Positions 8,048-17,883 are shown, counted from the first letter of the stretch. The stretch is 64,000 bases of DNA from Saccharospirillum sp. (GCA_022565595.1 JAIUML010000014.1:39142-103141), one strand, 5' to 3'. Translations and numbers: made by a program. Notes: generated by a model from the sequence alone, not told the origin.

Positions 8048-8824
8048 ATGTCTAATTTGAATATAGAAACCGTCACCGGTGTGCGACATTGGAATGACAC
8101 CCTGTTCAGCTTCACTACCAGTCGTGATCCGGCCTTTCGTTTCAAGAACGGTTATTTCACCATGATCGGGCTGGAGCAGGAAAATGGCCGCCCGCTGTTG
8201 CGTGCCTACTCCATTGCCAGCGCCAACTATGAAGAAGAGCTCGAATTTTTCAGCATCAAGGTACCGGATGGCCCGCTGACCTCAAAACTGCAGAACATCC
8301 AGCCGGGTGACCAGATCTTTGTAGGTCGCAAGCCAACAGGTACTCTGGTGACCGATCATCTGCTGCCCGGTAAAAACCTCTGGTTGCTGTCGACCGGAAC
8401 CGGTCTTGCGCCCTTTATCAGTATTATCAAGGACCCGGAAATCTACGAACAATTCGATCGCGTCATTCTGACTCATGGTGTACGCCACCGCTCGGAACTG
8501 GCCTATCAGGATCTGATCGAAGACGAACTGCCGAACAACGAATTTTTCGGTGACATCATTCGTGACAAGCTGCTTTACTACCCGACTGTGACGCGCGACA
8601 CCTACCGTAATCAGGGCCGCCTGACCGACCTGATGACCAGCGGCAAGCTTTTCTCGGATCTAGGCTTGCCAGCCCCAAGCAAAGAAAACGATCGCTTCAT
8701 GTTGTGCGGCAGCCCCGCCATGCTCAAGGACACCACCGCCATTCTGGATCAGATGGGCTTTGCCGAAACAAGGGCAGGGCATATAGGTGAGTATGTTATC
8801 GAGCGTGCCTTTGTCGAGAAGTGA
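8048..8824 (+). CDS. fpr: Ferredoxin/flavodoxin-NADP+ reductase
   Basis: A 258-residue FNR-family flavoprotein. The FAD motif RAYSIAS is near residue 56, the NADP-binding GTGLAPFIS near 119, and the C-terminal tail ends IERAFVEK, as in bacterial subclass I FPRs. It moves electrons between NADPH and ferredoxin or flavodoxin and supports Fe-S repair and the oxidative stress response. I chose the ATG at 8048 over the in-frame GTG at 8042 because GGTGGAG ends just before it at good spacing. It is divergent from finR, its likely activator. Confidence 0.92.
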   Translation: MSNLNIETVTGVRHWNDTLFSFTTSRDPAFRFKNGYFTMIGLEQENGRPLLRAYSIASANYEEELEFFSIKVPDGPLTSKLQNIQPGDQIFVGRKPTGTLVTDHLLPGKNLWLLSTGTGLAPFISIIKDPEIYEQFDRVILTHGVRHRSELAYQDLIEDELPNNEFFGDIIRDKLLYYPTVTRDTYRNQGRLTDLMTSGKLFSDLGLPAPSKENDRFMLCGSPAMLKDTTAILDQMGFAETRAGHIGEYVIERAFVEK

Positions 8825-8937
8825 GGCCCTGGATATTGCTGCGGATCAATGAAAGCCATTAAAAGCCAGGCCCTTCCTCTTGTTTCCCGGCAGGTTGTCT
8901 TTATATTAGAGATATTAAATATAAAAGAGGACCTGCC

Positions 8938-9375
8938 ATGGCTCACCCCACCTTAGCCTGTGCCCACTGCGGTGCTACCAACCGAATCCCTGCTGAGCGG
9001 TTTGCAGACAACCCCCTCTGTGGTCGATGCAAGCACCCGGTATTCAGCGGTGAACCGATTGACGCCTCAGAAGCCAACTTTCGTAGCCTGGTTGAGCAGT
9101 CATCCATTCCCGTAGTGGTGGACTTCTGGGCAAGCTGGTGCGGCCCCTGTAAACAGTTCGCACCGGTGTTTCGCGAAGCAGCCAGTCGCTGGGAACCCAA
9201 AGTCAGAATGGTCAAGGTCAATACAGAATCAGCACCAGCCCTGGCGCAGCGCTTTGGCATTCGCAGCATTCCCACCCTGATGGTGTTCGATCAGGGCAGG
9301 GAGGTAAAACGGCTCAGCGGCGCAATGCCCCCAAGCCAGTTTGATCAGTGGCTGCTCGGTACCCTTAACCAATAA
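8938..9375 (+). CDS. trxC: Thioredoxin 2 (TrxC), zinc-binding
   Basis: A 145-residue thioredoxin. The N-terminal zinc-ribbon extension has CxxC pairs at about residues 8/11 and 28/31, followed by a thioredoxin domain with active site WCGPC (cysteines near 68 and 71). The cis-proline is in the SIPTLMVF segment. This domain order defines TrxC, a cytosolic disulfide reductase induced by oxidative stress in E. coli through OxyR. The 113-base upstream gap is AT-rich just before the gene (TATTAGAGATATTAAATATAA), followed by AGAGGA as ribosome binding site. The gene lies next to fpr, another redox-stress gene. Confidence 0.93.
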   Translation: MAHPTLACAHCGATNRIPAERFADNPLCGRCKHPVFSGEPIDASEANFRSLVEQSSIPVVVDFWASWCGPCKQFAPVFREAASRWEPKVRMVKVNTESAPALAQRFGIRSIPTLMVFDQGREVKRLSGAMPPSQFDQWLLGTLNQ

Positions 9376-9397
9376 CCATGTCCGGTTGAGGCAGTTC

Positions 9398-11419
9398 TCA
9401 GCTCAACTGAAAGCGGCTCACCGTCTTGTTCTGGTGGTCCACCAATTCGCTCAGCCGGTCGAAGGTCTTGGCGTTGCGTCCGGCATTGTTGTAAATATCA
9501 TCGGAGAGCTGTGCAATATCGGCGATGGCCCTGGAAACTTCCTCAGCGGTTTGTTGCTGGCTCGCCGTGCCTTCAGCAATGTGTTCGCTCAAGTCGGTGA
9601 TCTGACCTAGCGCCTTGAGGATAACCTGAATTGACTCATCGGTATCTCCAGCTCTCTGAACCAGAGTATCCACCCTTCCCAGATTCTGAGTCATGAAGTC
9701 CACAGCCTGAGTCGCCTTGGTCTGCAAGGTATCAATCATCTGGTAAATTTCTTCGGTCGAGCTTTGTGTTTTGCTCGCCAGATTGCGCACTTCGTCTGCA
9801 ACCACCGCAAAACCGCGCCCCTGGTCGCCCGCTCGAGCCGCTTCTATGGCGGCATTCAGGGCCAGCAAATTCGTCTGTTCAGCAATGCCCTGAATCACCT
9901 CAAGTATCTGACCGATGTTGTCCGATTCTTCTTTTAGCTCGTTCACTACCGTGCTGGCACTGTTCAGATCGGTGACCAGTTGCCCGATCACCGTGTTGCT
10001 GGCGGCCATGTTCTGCTGGCCTTCAGAGGCAGATCCGTTAACGTCCTGAACCTGGTTCAGCGTATTGCTGGCGCTGTCTGAAATCTCACGAGCCGAGGAA
10101 TTCAGTTCGGTGACAGCCGTAGCGATGGATGCTGATTGATCCTTCTGTTGCAACAGCTTCTGCGAGCTGGAGCTGGTTGTCTCCTTGACCTGGGTCGTAA
10201 CCGATTCCACCTCCATGGACGTCGTTTTGATGTCATTGATGATGACTTTCATGTCATCAATCAATTTGTTGATGCCTTCACCGATCTGAGCAAATTCGTC
10301 CTGGGAGGTAACGTTCATGTGCTCTGAAAGGTTGCCGGTAGATACCTTGGCCAGCAAGGTCATGATGGTACGCAACGGCCGACGAATGCTGCGCACCAGT
10401 GAGATGATGATCAGTACAGCAAGGCCCAGCGAAATAACCAGCCCGATCAATACAGTGGTACCGGCCTCGCGGTTAGCGTCTTCAACCTGGGTGGCAACGC
10501 GAGCGCTCTCATCCGACAAGGCCTGGGTCAGGCTGTTCAAGCGGGCAACGGCCGTATTGACGCTGTCGGCCAGTTGCGCTAGTTCAAAGCTGCTACGTTC
10601 ATCAGCCAACAACGACCTATAGTATAGTGGTACGCTACCTTCCGCATCGTTGACGGCTACATTCAGCAAGCCAACGTAGGTAGACAGGTACTGATGCACA
10701 ATCTCGTTATTTTCCTGCAACCGCTCAATGCGGCTGTCGAGGCGGCCCAATTCCCGTTCCAGGTTGGCCTTGACGCCTTCAACCACCTCCGATGTTTCCA
10801 GCCCACCAATGGCCGTAACGCCTGAGCGAATCAGCGCAATCCGATCCAGGACATAGCGGGCATCAGCCCCAACTTGCCCTGACACCGCATCCCGTTCCTG
10901 AGCCAGATTTTCCAGCACACGGTCGACAACGCGCATATCATTGGCGAAGGTCAGCCAGCGCGCATCCTGATTCTGGTATTCCTGCAAGAAAGCTTGACGA
11001 CTGTCCAACACCTCTCTGCGAGTGTTCAGGTGTTGCTCGGCCAGTATCAAAGAGCGATCAATAGGCTCGAAAGCGTTCTCCAACAAGGCTTGAGAATTTG
11101 CCTTGCTGGCCAGGTCTTCATGCAGACGCTCATACTGCGCCCGAACGGACCGATTCTCTGCTTCAAAGTCAGCCTCATAGAGTTCCAGCAGATCCTCTTC
11201 ATTGACGGCCGCATGTTGAGAGACCGCCTTATTGGCATTCTGCAGCGCAATCACCAGGCGATAGGCGTCCTGCATCTGTGGCACCGTTTCAGACGTGGTC
11301 ACCTGAAACAACTGCCCAACGCGGGATTGATTGTTCAAGGCCAGAACGGAGATGCCGATCAGCAGCAGCAGGATCAAGCTGAAGCCCAGAATGGTCTTGG
11401 AGATTACCGTCAATTTCAT
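9398..11419 (-). CDS. Methyl-accepting chemotaxis protein
   Basis: A 673-residue transmembrane chemoreceptor. TM1 is at about residues 9-28, then comes a mostly helical periplasmic domain of about 300 residues. TM2 is near 327-346, HAMP near 347-400, and the signalling domain has the conserved hairpin tip [29 protein letters not shown] sequence near 520-545. The ligand is unknown. The periplasmic domain looks like a long helical bundle rather than a Cache domain. A sigma-28-like -10 box lies about 135 bases upstream. It is convergent with trxC with only 22 bases between. Confidence 0.93.
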   Translation of the reverse strand: MKLTVISKTILGFSLILLLLIGISVLALNNQSRVGQLFQVTTSETVPQMQDAYRLVIALQNANKAVSQHAAVNEEDLLELYEADFEAENRSVRAQYERLHEDLASKANSQALLENAFEPIDRSLILAEQHLNTRREVLDSRQAFLQEYQNQDARWLTFANDMRVVDRVLENLAQERDAVSGQVGADARYVLDRIALIRSGVTAIGGLETSEVVEGVKANLERELGRLDSRIERLQENNEIVHQYLSTYVGLLNVAVNDAEGSVPLYYRSLLADERSSFELAQLADSVNTAVARLNSLTQALSDESARVATQVEDANREAGTTVLIGLVISLGLAVLIIISLVRSIRRPLRTIMTLLAKVSTGNLSEHMNVTSQDEFAQIGEGINKLIDDMKVIINDIKTTSMEVESVTTQVKETTSSSSQKLLQQKDQSASIATAVTELNSSAREISDSASNTLNQVQDVNGSASEGQQNMAASNTVIGQLVTDLNSASTVVNELKEESDNIGQILEVIQGIAEQTNLLALNAAIEAARAGDQGRGFAVVADEVRNLASKTQSSTEEIYQMIDTLQTKATQAVDFMTQNLGRVDTLVQRAGDTDESIQVILKALGQITDLSEHIAEGTASQQQTAEEVSRAIADIAQLSDDIYNNAGRNAKTFDRLSELVDHQNKTVSRFQLS

Positions 11420-11552
11420 AGTCAGCGCTCGATTAAGGGTCTCTTTTGTATTCTTTCTTGTTATCGGTGTTCAGGCTCTCATGCCTCAAGCCTTGAATGC
11501 AGGCCAGACCAGCTCTCCGTGCTGGGTGGAACCTGATACAGATCCACTGGTT

Positions 11553-11579
11553 CTATCGGCTAGATTAGCTCAGAAATGA
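11553..11579 (-). promoter_or_regulatory. Possible sigma-28 promoter of the chemoreceptor
   Basis: On the minus strand a perfect GCCGATAG (-10 type) occurs at 11560-11553, with 11 bases upstream of it before TCATTTCT. The -35 matches the TAAAGTTT consensus at only four of eight positions, so this is a weak call. It lies in the 327-base gap 11420-11746, where I otherwise see only an AT-rich stretch (TTAATTATTATACC near 11715) ahead of the acyl-CoA ligase. Confidence 0.35.
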
Positions 11580-11746
11580 GGAAAACGTTGTAACAAATCC
11601 TGACTTAAGACGATTAAGTCGAATTAATTGTCCAGGAAGTACCTCCAAAGTGGCTATTGGGTGCGTCTCCTACTATTCACTGATAGGCGATTTGATCCTG
11701 AACGATAGACTGGTCATTAATTATTATACCGAACAGGAGCGACTGC

Positions 11747-13369
11747 ATGACCGCAGCCATGATGACATTTCCGCTGAATACCAGCGATATTCTCCGTTCA
11801 GCGGCCTTGCGCTACCCTAAACAAAGCATCGTTTCTGCCTTGCCGGGTGGTCAGCGTCACCAATATGGCTACCTGGACCTGCTGCACAGAACCAGCCAAC
11901 TGGCCAATCGCCTGAGCGCCGAGGGGGTAGAGCAGGGCGCCAGGCTGGCAACGCTGGCTGTGAACCACTATCGCCACCTGGAGCTGTATTACGGCATTTC
12001 CGGTATGGGTGCTGTGGTGCATACACTGAACGCTCGGTTGTTCAGTGAGCAGCTCAGCTACATCATCAATCACGCAGAAGACACCTGGGTTTTTGTAGAT
12101 CCTGAATTTTTACCGATGTTGGAAGCTGTTGCAGACGAAATCCCCAGCGTCCAGCGCTTCATTCTGCTCTGCGATGAGGCCGAGATGCCTGCTTCCAGTT
12201 CTTTGAAGCTGGAGTGTTACGAAACCCTGCTTGCAGACCAGCCAACCGAATTTTCCTGGCCAAGGCTGAGCTCTGATACACCCTGCGGCCTCTGTTATAC
12301 CAGCGGCACCACGGGTAACCCCAAGGGGGTCCTGTACGAACAGGGCTCAACCGTCCTGCATGCCATGATGAGCGGCTCCAGTCAGTATCTCGATTTCAAC
12401 GAATGGTCCGTCGCCATGCCGGTGGTACCCATGTACCACGTCTGCGCCTGGGGCGTACCTTTCTCCGCGCCCATGTACGGAGCAAAGCTCGTGCTTCCCG
12501 GGGCTGGCCTCGACGGCGAGAGCCTGCAACAACTGATCGAAGACGAACAGGTCAACCAGGCCTTTGCCGTACCCACCATCTGGTTGAACCTGCACAACTA
12601 TCTGCAAAGCAGCGGCAAAGGCATCGACAGCCTGAAAATGGTCGGTGTTGGTGGTGCAGCCTCACCACGAGCTCTGGTGCAAACCTACGATAAGCTATAT
12701 CAGGTGTACTGGATGGGCATCTGGGGCATGACAGAAACCAGCCCCCTGGCCACAGCGGCGGTCAAGACACCAGAAATGGCAAACATGACCCCAGAACAAC
12801 GCTATGAACTGCAAAGCTCAGCCGGCCGCCCCATGTTTGGTGTGGAAATCGAAATATTCGACGAAACCGGCAGGCCACTGCCGCACGATGGCGTCACCCG
12901 CGGCAACCTCCGCTGCCGCGGCCCCTGGATACTGGCGCAGTACTACCGCGGAGAAGGCGCAGACAAGTTCGTGGATGGTTGGTTCGAGACCGGAGATGTG
13001 GCCGTGATAAACGCCGAAGGCTATTTGAGAGTGGTTGACCGCAGTAAAGATGTGATTAAATCAGGCGGGGAGTGGATCAGTTCCGTGGAGCTGGAGAACG
13101 CGGCCCTCCACGATGAGGCCGTCAACGAAGCCTGTGTTATCGGCGCCACCCATCCCAAATGGGACGAGCGGCCCATCATGCTGGTCACCGTAAAACCCGG
13201 AAAGTTGCTGGACGAAGCGCGACTGCGCGATACACTGCAACAAAAAGTCGCCAAGTGGTGGCTACCGGATGCCATAATCCAGGTAGAAGACCTGCCTCAC
13301 ACCGGCACCGGTAAACTGCGAAAAGTCGAGTTGCGGCAATCCTATAAAGACTATTTGTTGGCAAAGTAA
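11747..13369 (+). CDS. AMP-forming acyl-CoA ligase (AlkK/fatty-acid CoA ligase type)
   Basis: A 540-residue member of the ANL superfamily. The AMP-binding motif YTSGTTGNPKGV is near residue 183, then WGMTETSP near 326, GWFETGDVA near 411 and a C-terminal DRSKDVIKSGGEWIS near 430. The lysine in TGTGKLRK near 523 is the adenylation lysine. The length and the N-terminus NTSDILRSAALRYPKQ fit medium- or long-chain acyl-CoA ligases of the AlkK type; the related DMSP-demethylation ligase DmdB cannot be excluded. AGGAG stands 8 bases before the ATG. The adjacent CrbS-type sensor gene, whose relatives control acetyl-CoA synthetase, suggests a common carboxylate-use theme. Confidence 0.85.
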   Translation: MTAAMMTFPLNTSDILRSAALRYPKQSIVSALPGGQRHQYGYLDLLHRTSQLANRLSAEGVEQGARLATLAVNHYRHLELYYGISGMGAVVHTLNARLFSEQLSYIINHAEDTWVFVDPEFLPMLEAVADEIPSVQRFILLCDEAEMPASSSLKLECYETLLADQPTEFSWPRLSSDTPCGLCYTSGTTGNPKGVLYEQGSTVLHAMMSGSSQYLDFNEWSVAMPVVPMYHVCAWGVPFSAPMYGAKLVLPGAGLDGESLQQLIEDEQVNQAFAVPTIWLNLHNYLQSSGKGIDSLKMVGVGGAASPRALVQTYDKLYQVYWMGIWGMTETSPLATAAVKTPEMANMTPEQRYELQSSAGRPMFGVEIEIFDETGRPLPHDGVTRGNLRCRGPWILAQYYRGEGADKFVDGWFETGDVAVINAEGYLRVVDRSKDVIKSGGEWISSVELENAALHDEAVNEACVIGATHPKWDERPIMLVTVKPGKLLDEARLRDTLQQKVAKWWLPDAIIQVEDLPHTGTGKLRKVELRQSYKDYLLAK

Positions 13370-13391
13370 ATCTCCATTTGGGGTTCTTGCT

Positions 13392-13521
13392 ATAGCAGTG
13401 GTCCGCAGCGGCTACCGGTGGTGCCCCCGCAGGGTCGGCGTGAATCCGTCCATGGAGCCTAGACCGCAGCATCCATGCTGCGGACTCCCCTTCGGGGGCA
13501 CCACCGGCATCCGCTGCTCTA
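13392..13521 (-). repeat. Structured multi-branched repeat, copy B (inverted)
   Basis: Read on the minus strand, an outer stem (GCAGCGGATGCCGGTGGTGC with its complement) encloses CCGCAGC-ATGGAT-GCTGCGG. The conserved core follows as TCTAGGCTCCATGGACGGATT and then ACGCCGACCC. The outer stem pairs almost perfectly although its sequence differs from copies A and C. It lies head-to-head with copy C in the 398-base gap 13370-13767. Confidence 0.75.
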
Positions 13522-13570
13522 GTCGTGCCATAGTTAAAGTTGGAGCAATTGTCTCTTTTATTTTAGATGG

Positions 13571-13690
13571 CTAGCGATGGATGCTGGGTTGGCTCATCCA
13601 GGGGGGTCCGCAGCAGGGAAGCTGCGGTCCAGGCCCCAGGGAAGGGTTAACGCCGACCCTGGAGGAGTCAACCCAGTAGCCATCGTGGGT
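13571..13690 (+). repeat. Structured multi-branched repeat, copy C
   Basis: An outer stem TGGGTTGGCTCATCCAGGG pairs with its near-complement at 13656-13675. It encloses CCGCAGC-AGGGAA-GCTGCGG and the core CCAGGCCCCAGGGAAGGGTT, followed by CGCCGACCC as in copy B. It lies 78 bases upstream of the sensor kinase gene, so it could sit in that gene's leader. The rest of the gap holds nothing else I recognise. Confidence 0.75.
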
Positions 13691-13767
13691 TCTCGGCACA
13701 GAGCTTTAACGAATGTAAAAAAATATTGCTGCTGTCAACATAAGCCACAACAGGTCTGAACGAGTTC

Positions 13768-16700
13768 ATGTCGCCATCGCTGTTTATTGTTGTTGCCCTG
13801 CTGTACATCGGGCTGCTCTTTGTCATCGCCTTGAAGGGCGATCACAAGCCCATCTCTGGCCGCCTGCAGCCCTGGGTGTACAGCCTGTCGTTGGCCGTTT
13901 ATTGCACCACCTGGACCTTCTACGGCGCTACACGCCAGTTCAGTGAACTCGGCTGGGCCTTTGCGCCGGCTCATGTTGGCGCCATCCTGTTGTTTGTTTT
14001 TGGTTTTCCTTTCCTGCTCAAACTGGTCCGGGTCGCCAAGCGCGAAAACATCACCACCATTGCCGACTTCATCGCCAGCCGCTTTGGCCACAGCCGGGCC
14101 GTTGCCGTCTTCGTTGCCCTGATGTGCCTGGTCGGCATCATTCCCTACGTATCACTGCAGTTAAAGGCCGTCTCCGTCAGTCTGGATGTCGTATCCGGCA
14201 CCCTGGGTGATGAGCGCGCCTGGTTTCAGGACTCCGCGCTCTACGTCTCCATGACCATGGTGGTGTTCACCATGCTGTTTGGCACAAGGCATCTGGATAC
14301 CTCCGAGCACCACCCTGGCATGATGCTGGCCATTGCCTTCGAATCCGTCGTCAAACTCTTTGCATACCTGGCTGTTGGTCTCTGGGCCATTTTCAGCGTG
14401 GGCGGCGGCGTCATGCAGTTGACTCAGGACACCCTGGCCGACGACACAACCCGGCAGTTGCTGACCAACTTCAATCAGCCCTACATCTACTGGAATCAGG
14501 TACTGTTGGGGCTCATCGCCATTATCGCTCTGCCACGCCAATTCCATGTGGCTGTGGTGGAAAACCGCAGTGAAGAAGACCTGCGCAAGGCGCGCTGGAT
14601 ATTTCCGCTCTATCTGGTTTTGATCAACCTCTTCACCATGCCACTCTTTCTCGTCGGTTATCATCACTACGCCAGCGACAGCGTCAGTCTCGAATACCTG
14701 GCACTGTTGCTGCCCCTGGCTGAAGGCCGAATAGATCTGGCCTTGCTGACCTTTATCGGCGGCCTGTCCGCAGCCACATCCATGGTGATTATTGCCACAG
14801 TGGCACTCAGTACCATGCTGACCAACGAAATACTGTTGCCAGCTCTGATTCGCATGGGCTGGTGGTCCGCCGATGCACCTGACCTGGGGCGACGCATCGT
14901 CCGCTTGCGCCGCCTGTGTATTCTGCTGGTCGTGTTGGCAGCTTTTTTCTATTACCGCTTGATTGTCGCTTACGAAGGGCTGGTATCCATTGGCCTGATT
15001 TCCTTTGTTGCCGTTGCCCAGTTCGCGCCAGCACTCTTTCTGGGTTTGTTCTGGACCGGCATCAACCGAGGGGGCGTCTTGTGGGGGCTGGGGCTGGGTT
15101 TCATGCTCTGGTTCTATACCCTGGTAGTACCGCTTCTGGTGCGAGCCGGGCTTATGTCCGAATTCTGGATGGAAGGCCTGTTCGGGCTGTCTTTCATGAA
15201 CCCTCAGGCATTGATGGGGCTGACTGGCCTCGACCCGGTAGTGCATGGCACAGCCTGGAGCCTGGCTGCCAATGTTCTAGGGCTGCTGCTTGGCTCCGCC
15301 TACACCCGCGAAACGCTCAAGGACCGAATGCAGGCCTCGCTATTCGTTCACGCCAATCGACCCGCCGACTCTGCGCTGATGAGTGCCTCAACCCGCTCGG
15401 TTTCGGTGGCGGATCTGCATTTGTTGATGGGGCGTTTTATCGGCCAGGAGAAACTGCAACACCTCTTTGCGCGCTACATCAATCCGCTCAATGGTCGATT
15501 GTTGTCCGACCAGCAAGCTGATGATGATCTGGTCTACCAGGCGGAGCGTGCGCTGTCTTCTGTACTCGGAGCACCCGCAGCCCGATTGCTGTTTGAGCGT
15601 TTTGATCAGCCACTCGAAAGCCACTGGCATGACTTGAGTACCATGGTGGACGAGGCGTCGCAGGTGCTCAAGTTCAACCGGGAGCTGCTCAACTCGGCAT
15701 TACAATCGATCAGCCAGGGCATCAGTATTGTTGATCAGGACATGAATGTGGTGGCCTGGAATCAGGAGTACCAGCGCATGTTTGATTATCCGGACGGCCT
15801 GCTGGTAGTCGGTCGACCGGTCGAAGAACTGATTCGTTATAACGCTGAACTCGGTGAGTGTGGTCTGGGTAGAGTGGAAGACCTGGTACAAAAACGATTG
15901 GATCATCTGCGCAGCGGCACCAGTTACCGCTTTGAGCGTAAACGCACCAATGGCAGCTATCTCGAAATACAGGGCACCCCCATGCCGGATGGTGGCTACA
16001 TCACCGTCTATACCGACATAACAGATAGGCGCCGCATTGAGGATCAACTGCGGCGCAGCAACGAGATACTGGAAGACAAAGTCATGCAGCGCACCCAGGC
16101 CTTGCGCGTTACCAATAAGGAGTTGGAAAAGGCCAACGCCAACAAGACGCGCTTCCTCGCGGCTGCAGGGCACGACCTGGTGCAGCCACTTAACTCGGCA
16201 GCCTTGTTCTCGGCCAGTCTGCAAGCCAAGTTGAAACGCCACGATGGCCCGGTTGACTGGCTGAATCTGGCCGAGCAGATAGAGCGCTCCCTGACCTCAG
16301 CCGACAACCTCTTGAACGAATTGCTGGAAATCTCCAAACTGGATTCGGATATCATCAAGCCGGACATGGAAGCCGTTGATCTGGGCCGAATGCTGCGCTC
16401 CCTGCATGAAGATTTTGAAGTCCTGGCGCGTAAACGCGGTATTCGTTTGACGGTTGTGCCGGTCAACCTTTGGGTGCGTACAGACCCACGATTGTTGCGC
16501 CGGATGATTCAGAACTTTCTCAGTAATGCCTTGCGCTATAGCCAGCGCGGGCGCGTTACCATGGGCGTCCGCAGGCAAGGAGACCATTGCTCCATCGAAG
16601 TTTGGGATACTGGCCCCGGCCTGACTGAACAACAACAGCACGATATTTTCGAAGAGTTTCACCGCCTGCCGGATACGCTCAGTGACGAAAAAGGTCTGGG

Positions 16701-17223
16701 ACTTGGGCTGGCCATTGTGCGGCGGATGTCGCGTCTGTTGGATCATCCTGTGTCCATCAGCAGCCGGCTGGGCGAGGGCAGTGGTTTCAAGATCAGAGTG
16801 CCAATTACGCAATCTGTATCGAGTGCCAAAGCAGCTCGCCTTGAGCGTTCGGCACCAGCGCCTCTGTATCGCATTCTCTGTGTGGACAATGAGCAGCAGA
16901 TCATCGAAGGGATGCACAGCTTGTTGGTGGAATGGGGCTATCAGGTCGACACGGCTCTGGATCAGGCCGGTGCGGACCAATGCATTGCTCAGGCCATACC
17001 GGACCTGATCATCATCGACTACCATCTGGATCAGGGCGTGACCGGCCTGTCGCTGCTCGAACATTGGCAACAGACCTGGCTGCAGGAAACTCCAGTTATC
17101 GTCATCACGGCCGATTACACCGATGAAGTGCGTTCGGCAATTGAGAAACAAGGCTTCCGGTTGCTCAAGAAACCGGTACGACCCCTGCAACTGAGGTCGC
17201 TGGTAGACTCGGTTTTGCGGTAA
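13768..17223 (+). CDS. crbS: SLC5-type transporter-hybrid sensor histidine kinase (CrbS/MxtR type)
   Basis: An 1151-residue inner-membrane protein. Residues 1 to about 500 form a sodium/solute symporter domain with about 13 hydrophobic segments. A STAC-like linker is near 545-610, a PAS domain near 632-760 (GISIVDQDMNVVAWN), and the phosphoacceptor H-box AAAGHDLVQPLNSAALF near 795. The ATPase domain is near 900-1015 (NFLSNALRYS, DTGPGL, GLGLGLAIV) and a C-terminal receiver near 1035-1150 carries the phospho-aspartate in IIIDYHLDQG. This is the architecture of CrbS in Vibrio and MxtR in Pseudomonas, which with CrbR/ErdR activate acetyl-CoA synthetase (the acetate switch). The cognate-type regulator is convergent, 18 bases away. 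The ligand here is not known. Confidence 0.85.
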   Translation: MSPSLFIVVALLYIGLLFVIALKGDHKPISGRLQPWVYSLSLAVYCTTWTFYGATRQFSELGWAFAPAHVGAILLFVFGFPFLLKLVRVAKRENITTIADFIASRFGHSRAVAVFVALMCLVGIIPYVSLQLKAVSVSLDVVSGTLGDERAWFQDSALYVSMTMVVFTMLFGTRHLDTSEHHPGMMLAIAFESVVKLFAYLAVGLWAIFSVGGGVMQLTQDTLADDTTRQLLTNFNQPYIYWNQVLLGLIAIIALPRQFHVAVVENRSEEDLRKARWIFPLYLVLINLFTMPLFLVGYHHYASDSVSLEYLALLLPLAEGRIDLALLTFIGGLSAATSMVIIATVALSTMLTNEILLPALIRMGWWSADAPDLGRRIVRLRRLCILLVVLAAFFYYRLIVAYEGLVSIGLISFVAVAQFAPALFLGLFWTGINRGGVLWGLGLGFMLWFYTLVVPLLVRAGLMSEFWMEGLFGLSFMNPQALMGLTGLDPVVHGTAWSLAANVLGLLLGSAYTRETLKDRMQASLFVHANRPADSALMSASTRSVSVADLHLLMGRFIGQEKLQHLFARYINPLNGRLLSDQQADDDLVYQAERALSSVLGAPAARLLFERFDQPLESHWHDLSTMVDEASQVLKFNRELLNSALQSISQGISIVDQDMNVVAWNQEYQRMFDYPDGLLVVGRPVEELIRYNAELGECGLGRVEDLVQKRLDHLRSGTSYRFERKRTNGSYLEIQGTPMPDGGYITVYTDITDRRRIEDQLRRSNEILEDKVMQRTQALRVTNKELEKANANKTRFLAAAGHDLVQPLNSAALFSASLQAKLKRHDGPVDWLNLAEQIERSLTSADNLLNELLEISKLDSDIIKPDMEAVDLGRMLRSLHEDFEVLARKRGIRLTVVPVNLWVRTDPRLLRRMIQNFLSNALRYSQRGRVTMGVRRQGDHCSIEVWDTGPGLTEQQQHDIFEEFHRLPDTLSDEKGLGLGLAIVRRMSRLLDHPVSISSRLGEGSGFKIRVPITQSVSSAKAARLERSAPAPLYRILCVDNEQQIIEGMHSLLVEWGYQVDTALDQAGADQCIAQAIPDLIIIDYHLDQGVTGLSLLEHWQQTWLQETPVIVITADYTDEVRSAIEKQGFRLLKKPVRPLQLRSLVDSVLR

Positions 17224-17241
17224 AAGAGATAGGCAGAGTCT

Positions 17242-17883
17242 TTACTCTGGCACTTCCATGTATTGGCTGAACAGAGCCGCCTGGGTGCGGTTATAAATCC
17301 CCAGTTTGCGGAAAATCTCTGACACATGGGTCTTGATGGTGGTTTCCTTGACGTTCAGCTCATAGGCAATCTGTTTGTTCAGGAATCCACGTGTAATCAG
17401 GGCCAGCACTCGCTGCTGTTGCGGCGTCAAGGTCGCCAGTTTGGCAATGGCATCCAGATCGTCCTGATGTTCTTCTGTATCCGGGTTGTAGCCTTCCGGG
17501 AACCAATTCATACCAGTGAGCAGGCGAGACAAGGCGCTTACCAGTGCATCCAGGGGTAATGATTTGGGGACATAACCCAATGCACCAGCCGCTTTGGCTT
17601 GATGCATGGTACGGCCAGCTTCGTTGGCAGAAACCACTGCAACCGCCACCTCGGGAAATTGGCTGCGAATCTGCAACAATCCCATCAAACCGTCGTTGCC
17701 GGGCATTTTCAGGTCCAGCAGGAGCAGGTCGATGTCGCGTTGCTCCAGGCGAGACAGTGTGGTTCCGAGCGAGTCGGTCTGGTCGATGTCTATATCAGGC
17801 TGAGCGGTTTTCAGCGCTTCCGCTATGGCGCTGCGAAAAAGGGGGTGGTCATCCGCAATCAATACATGCAGGGGGTCGGTCAT
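17242..17883 (-). CDS. crbR: LuxR/NarL-family response regulator (CrbR/ErdR type)
   Basis: A 213-residue regulator. The receiver domain is at residues 1-125 (ADDHPLFRSAIAEA; phospho-aspartate in LLLLDLKMPG near residue 55; KSLP near 108) and the LuxR-type helix-turn-helix at about 145-210 (LTPQQQRVLALITRGFLNKQIAYEL, in part). Its position tail-to-tail with the CrbS-like kinase, and receiver residues typical of CrbR/ErdR, suggest it is the partner that turns on acetate or ethanol utilisation genes. No acs gene is in the window; the neighbouring acyl-CoA ligase is a possible but unproven target. Confidence 0.8.
   Translation of the reverse strand: MTDPLHVLIADDHPLFRSAIAEALKTAQPDIDIDQTDSLGTTLSRLEQRDIDLLLLDLKMPGNDGLMGLLQIRSQFPEVAVAVVSANEAGRTMHQAKAAGALGYVPKSLPLDALVSALSRLLTGMNWFPEGYNPDTEEHQDDLDAIAKLATLTPQQQRVLALITRGFLNKQIAYELNVKETTIKTHVSEIFRKLGIYNRTQAALFSQYMEVPE

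Noticed and set aside
14161..15246. Long antisense frame opposite the transporter domain of the sensor kinase
   Set aside because: Composition rich in H, Q and G with no domain; the plus strand encodes a continuous membrane domain.
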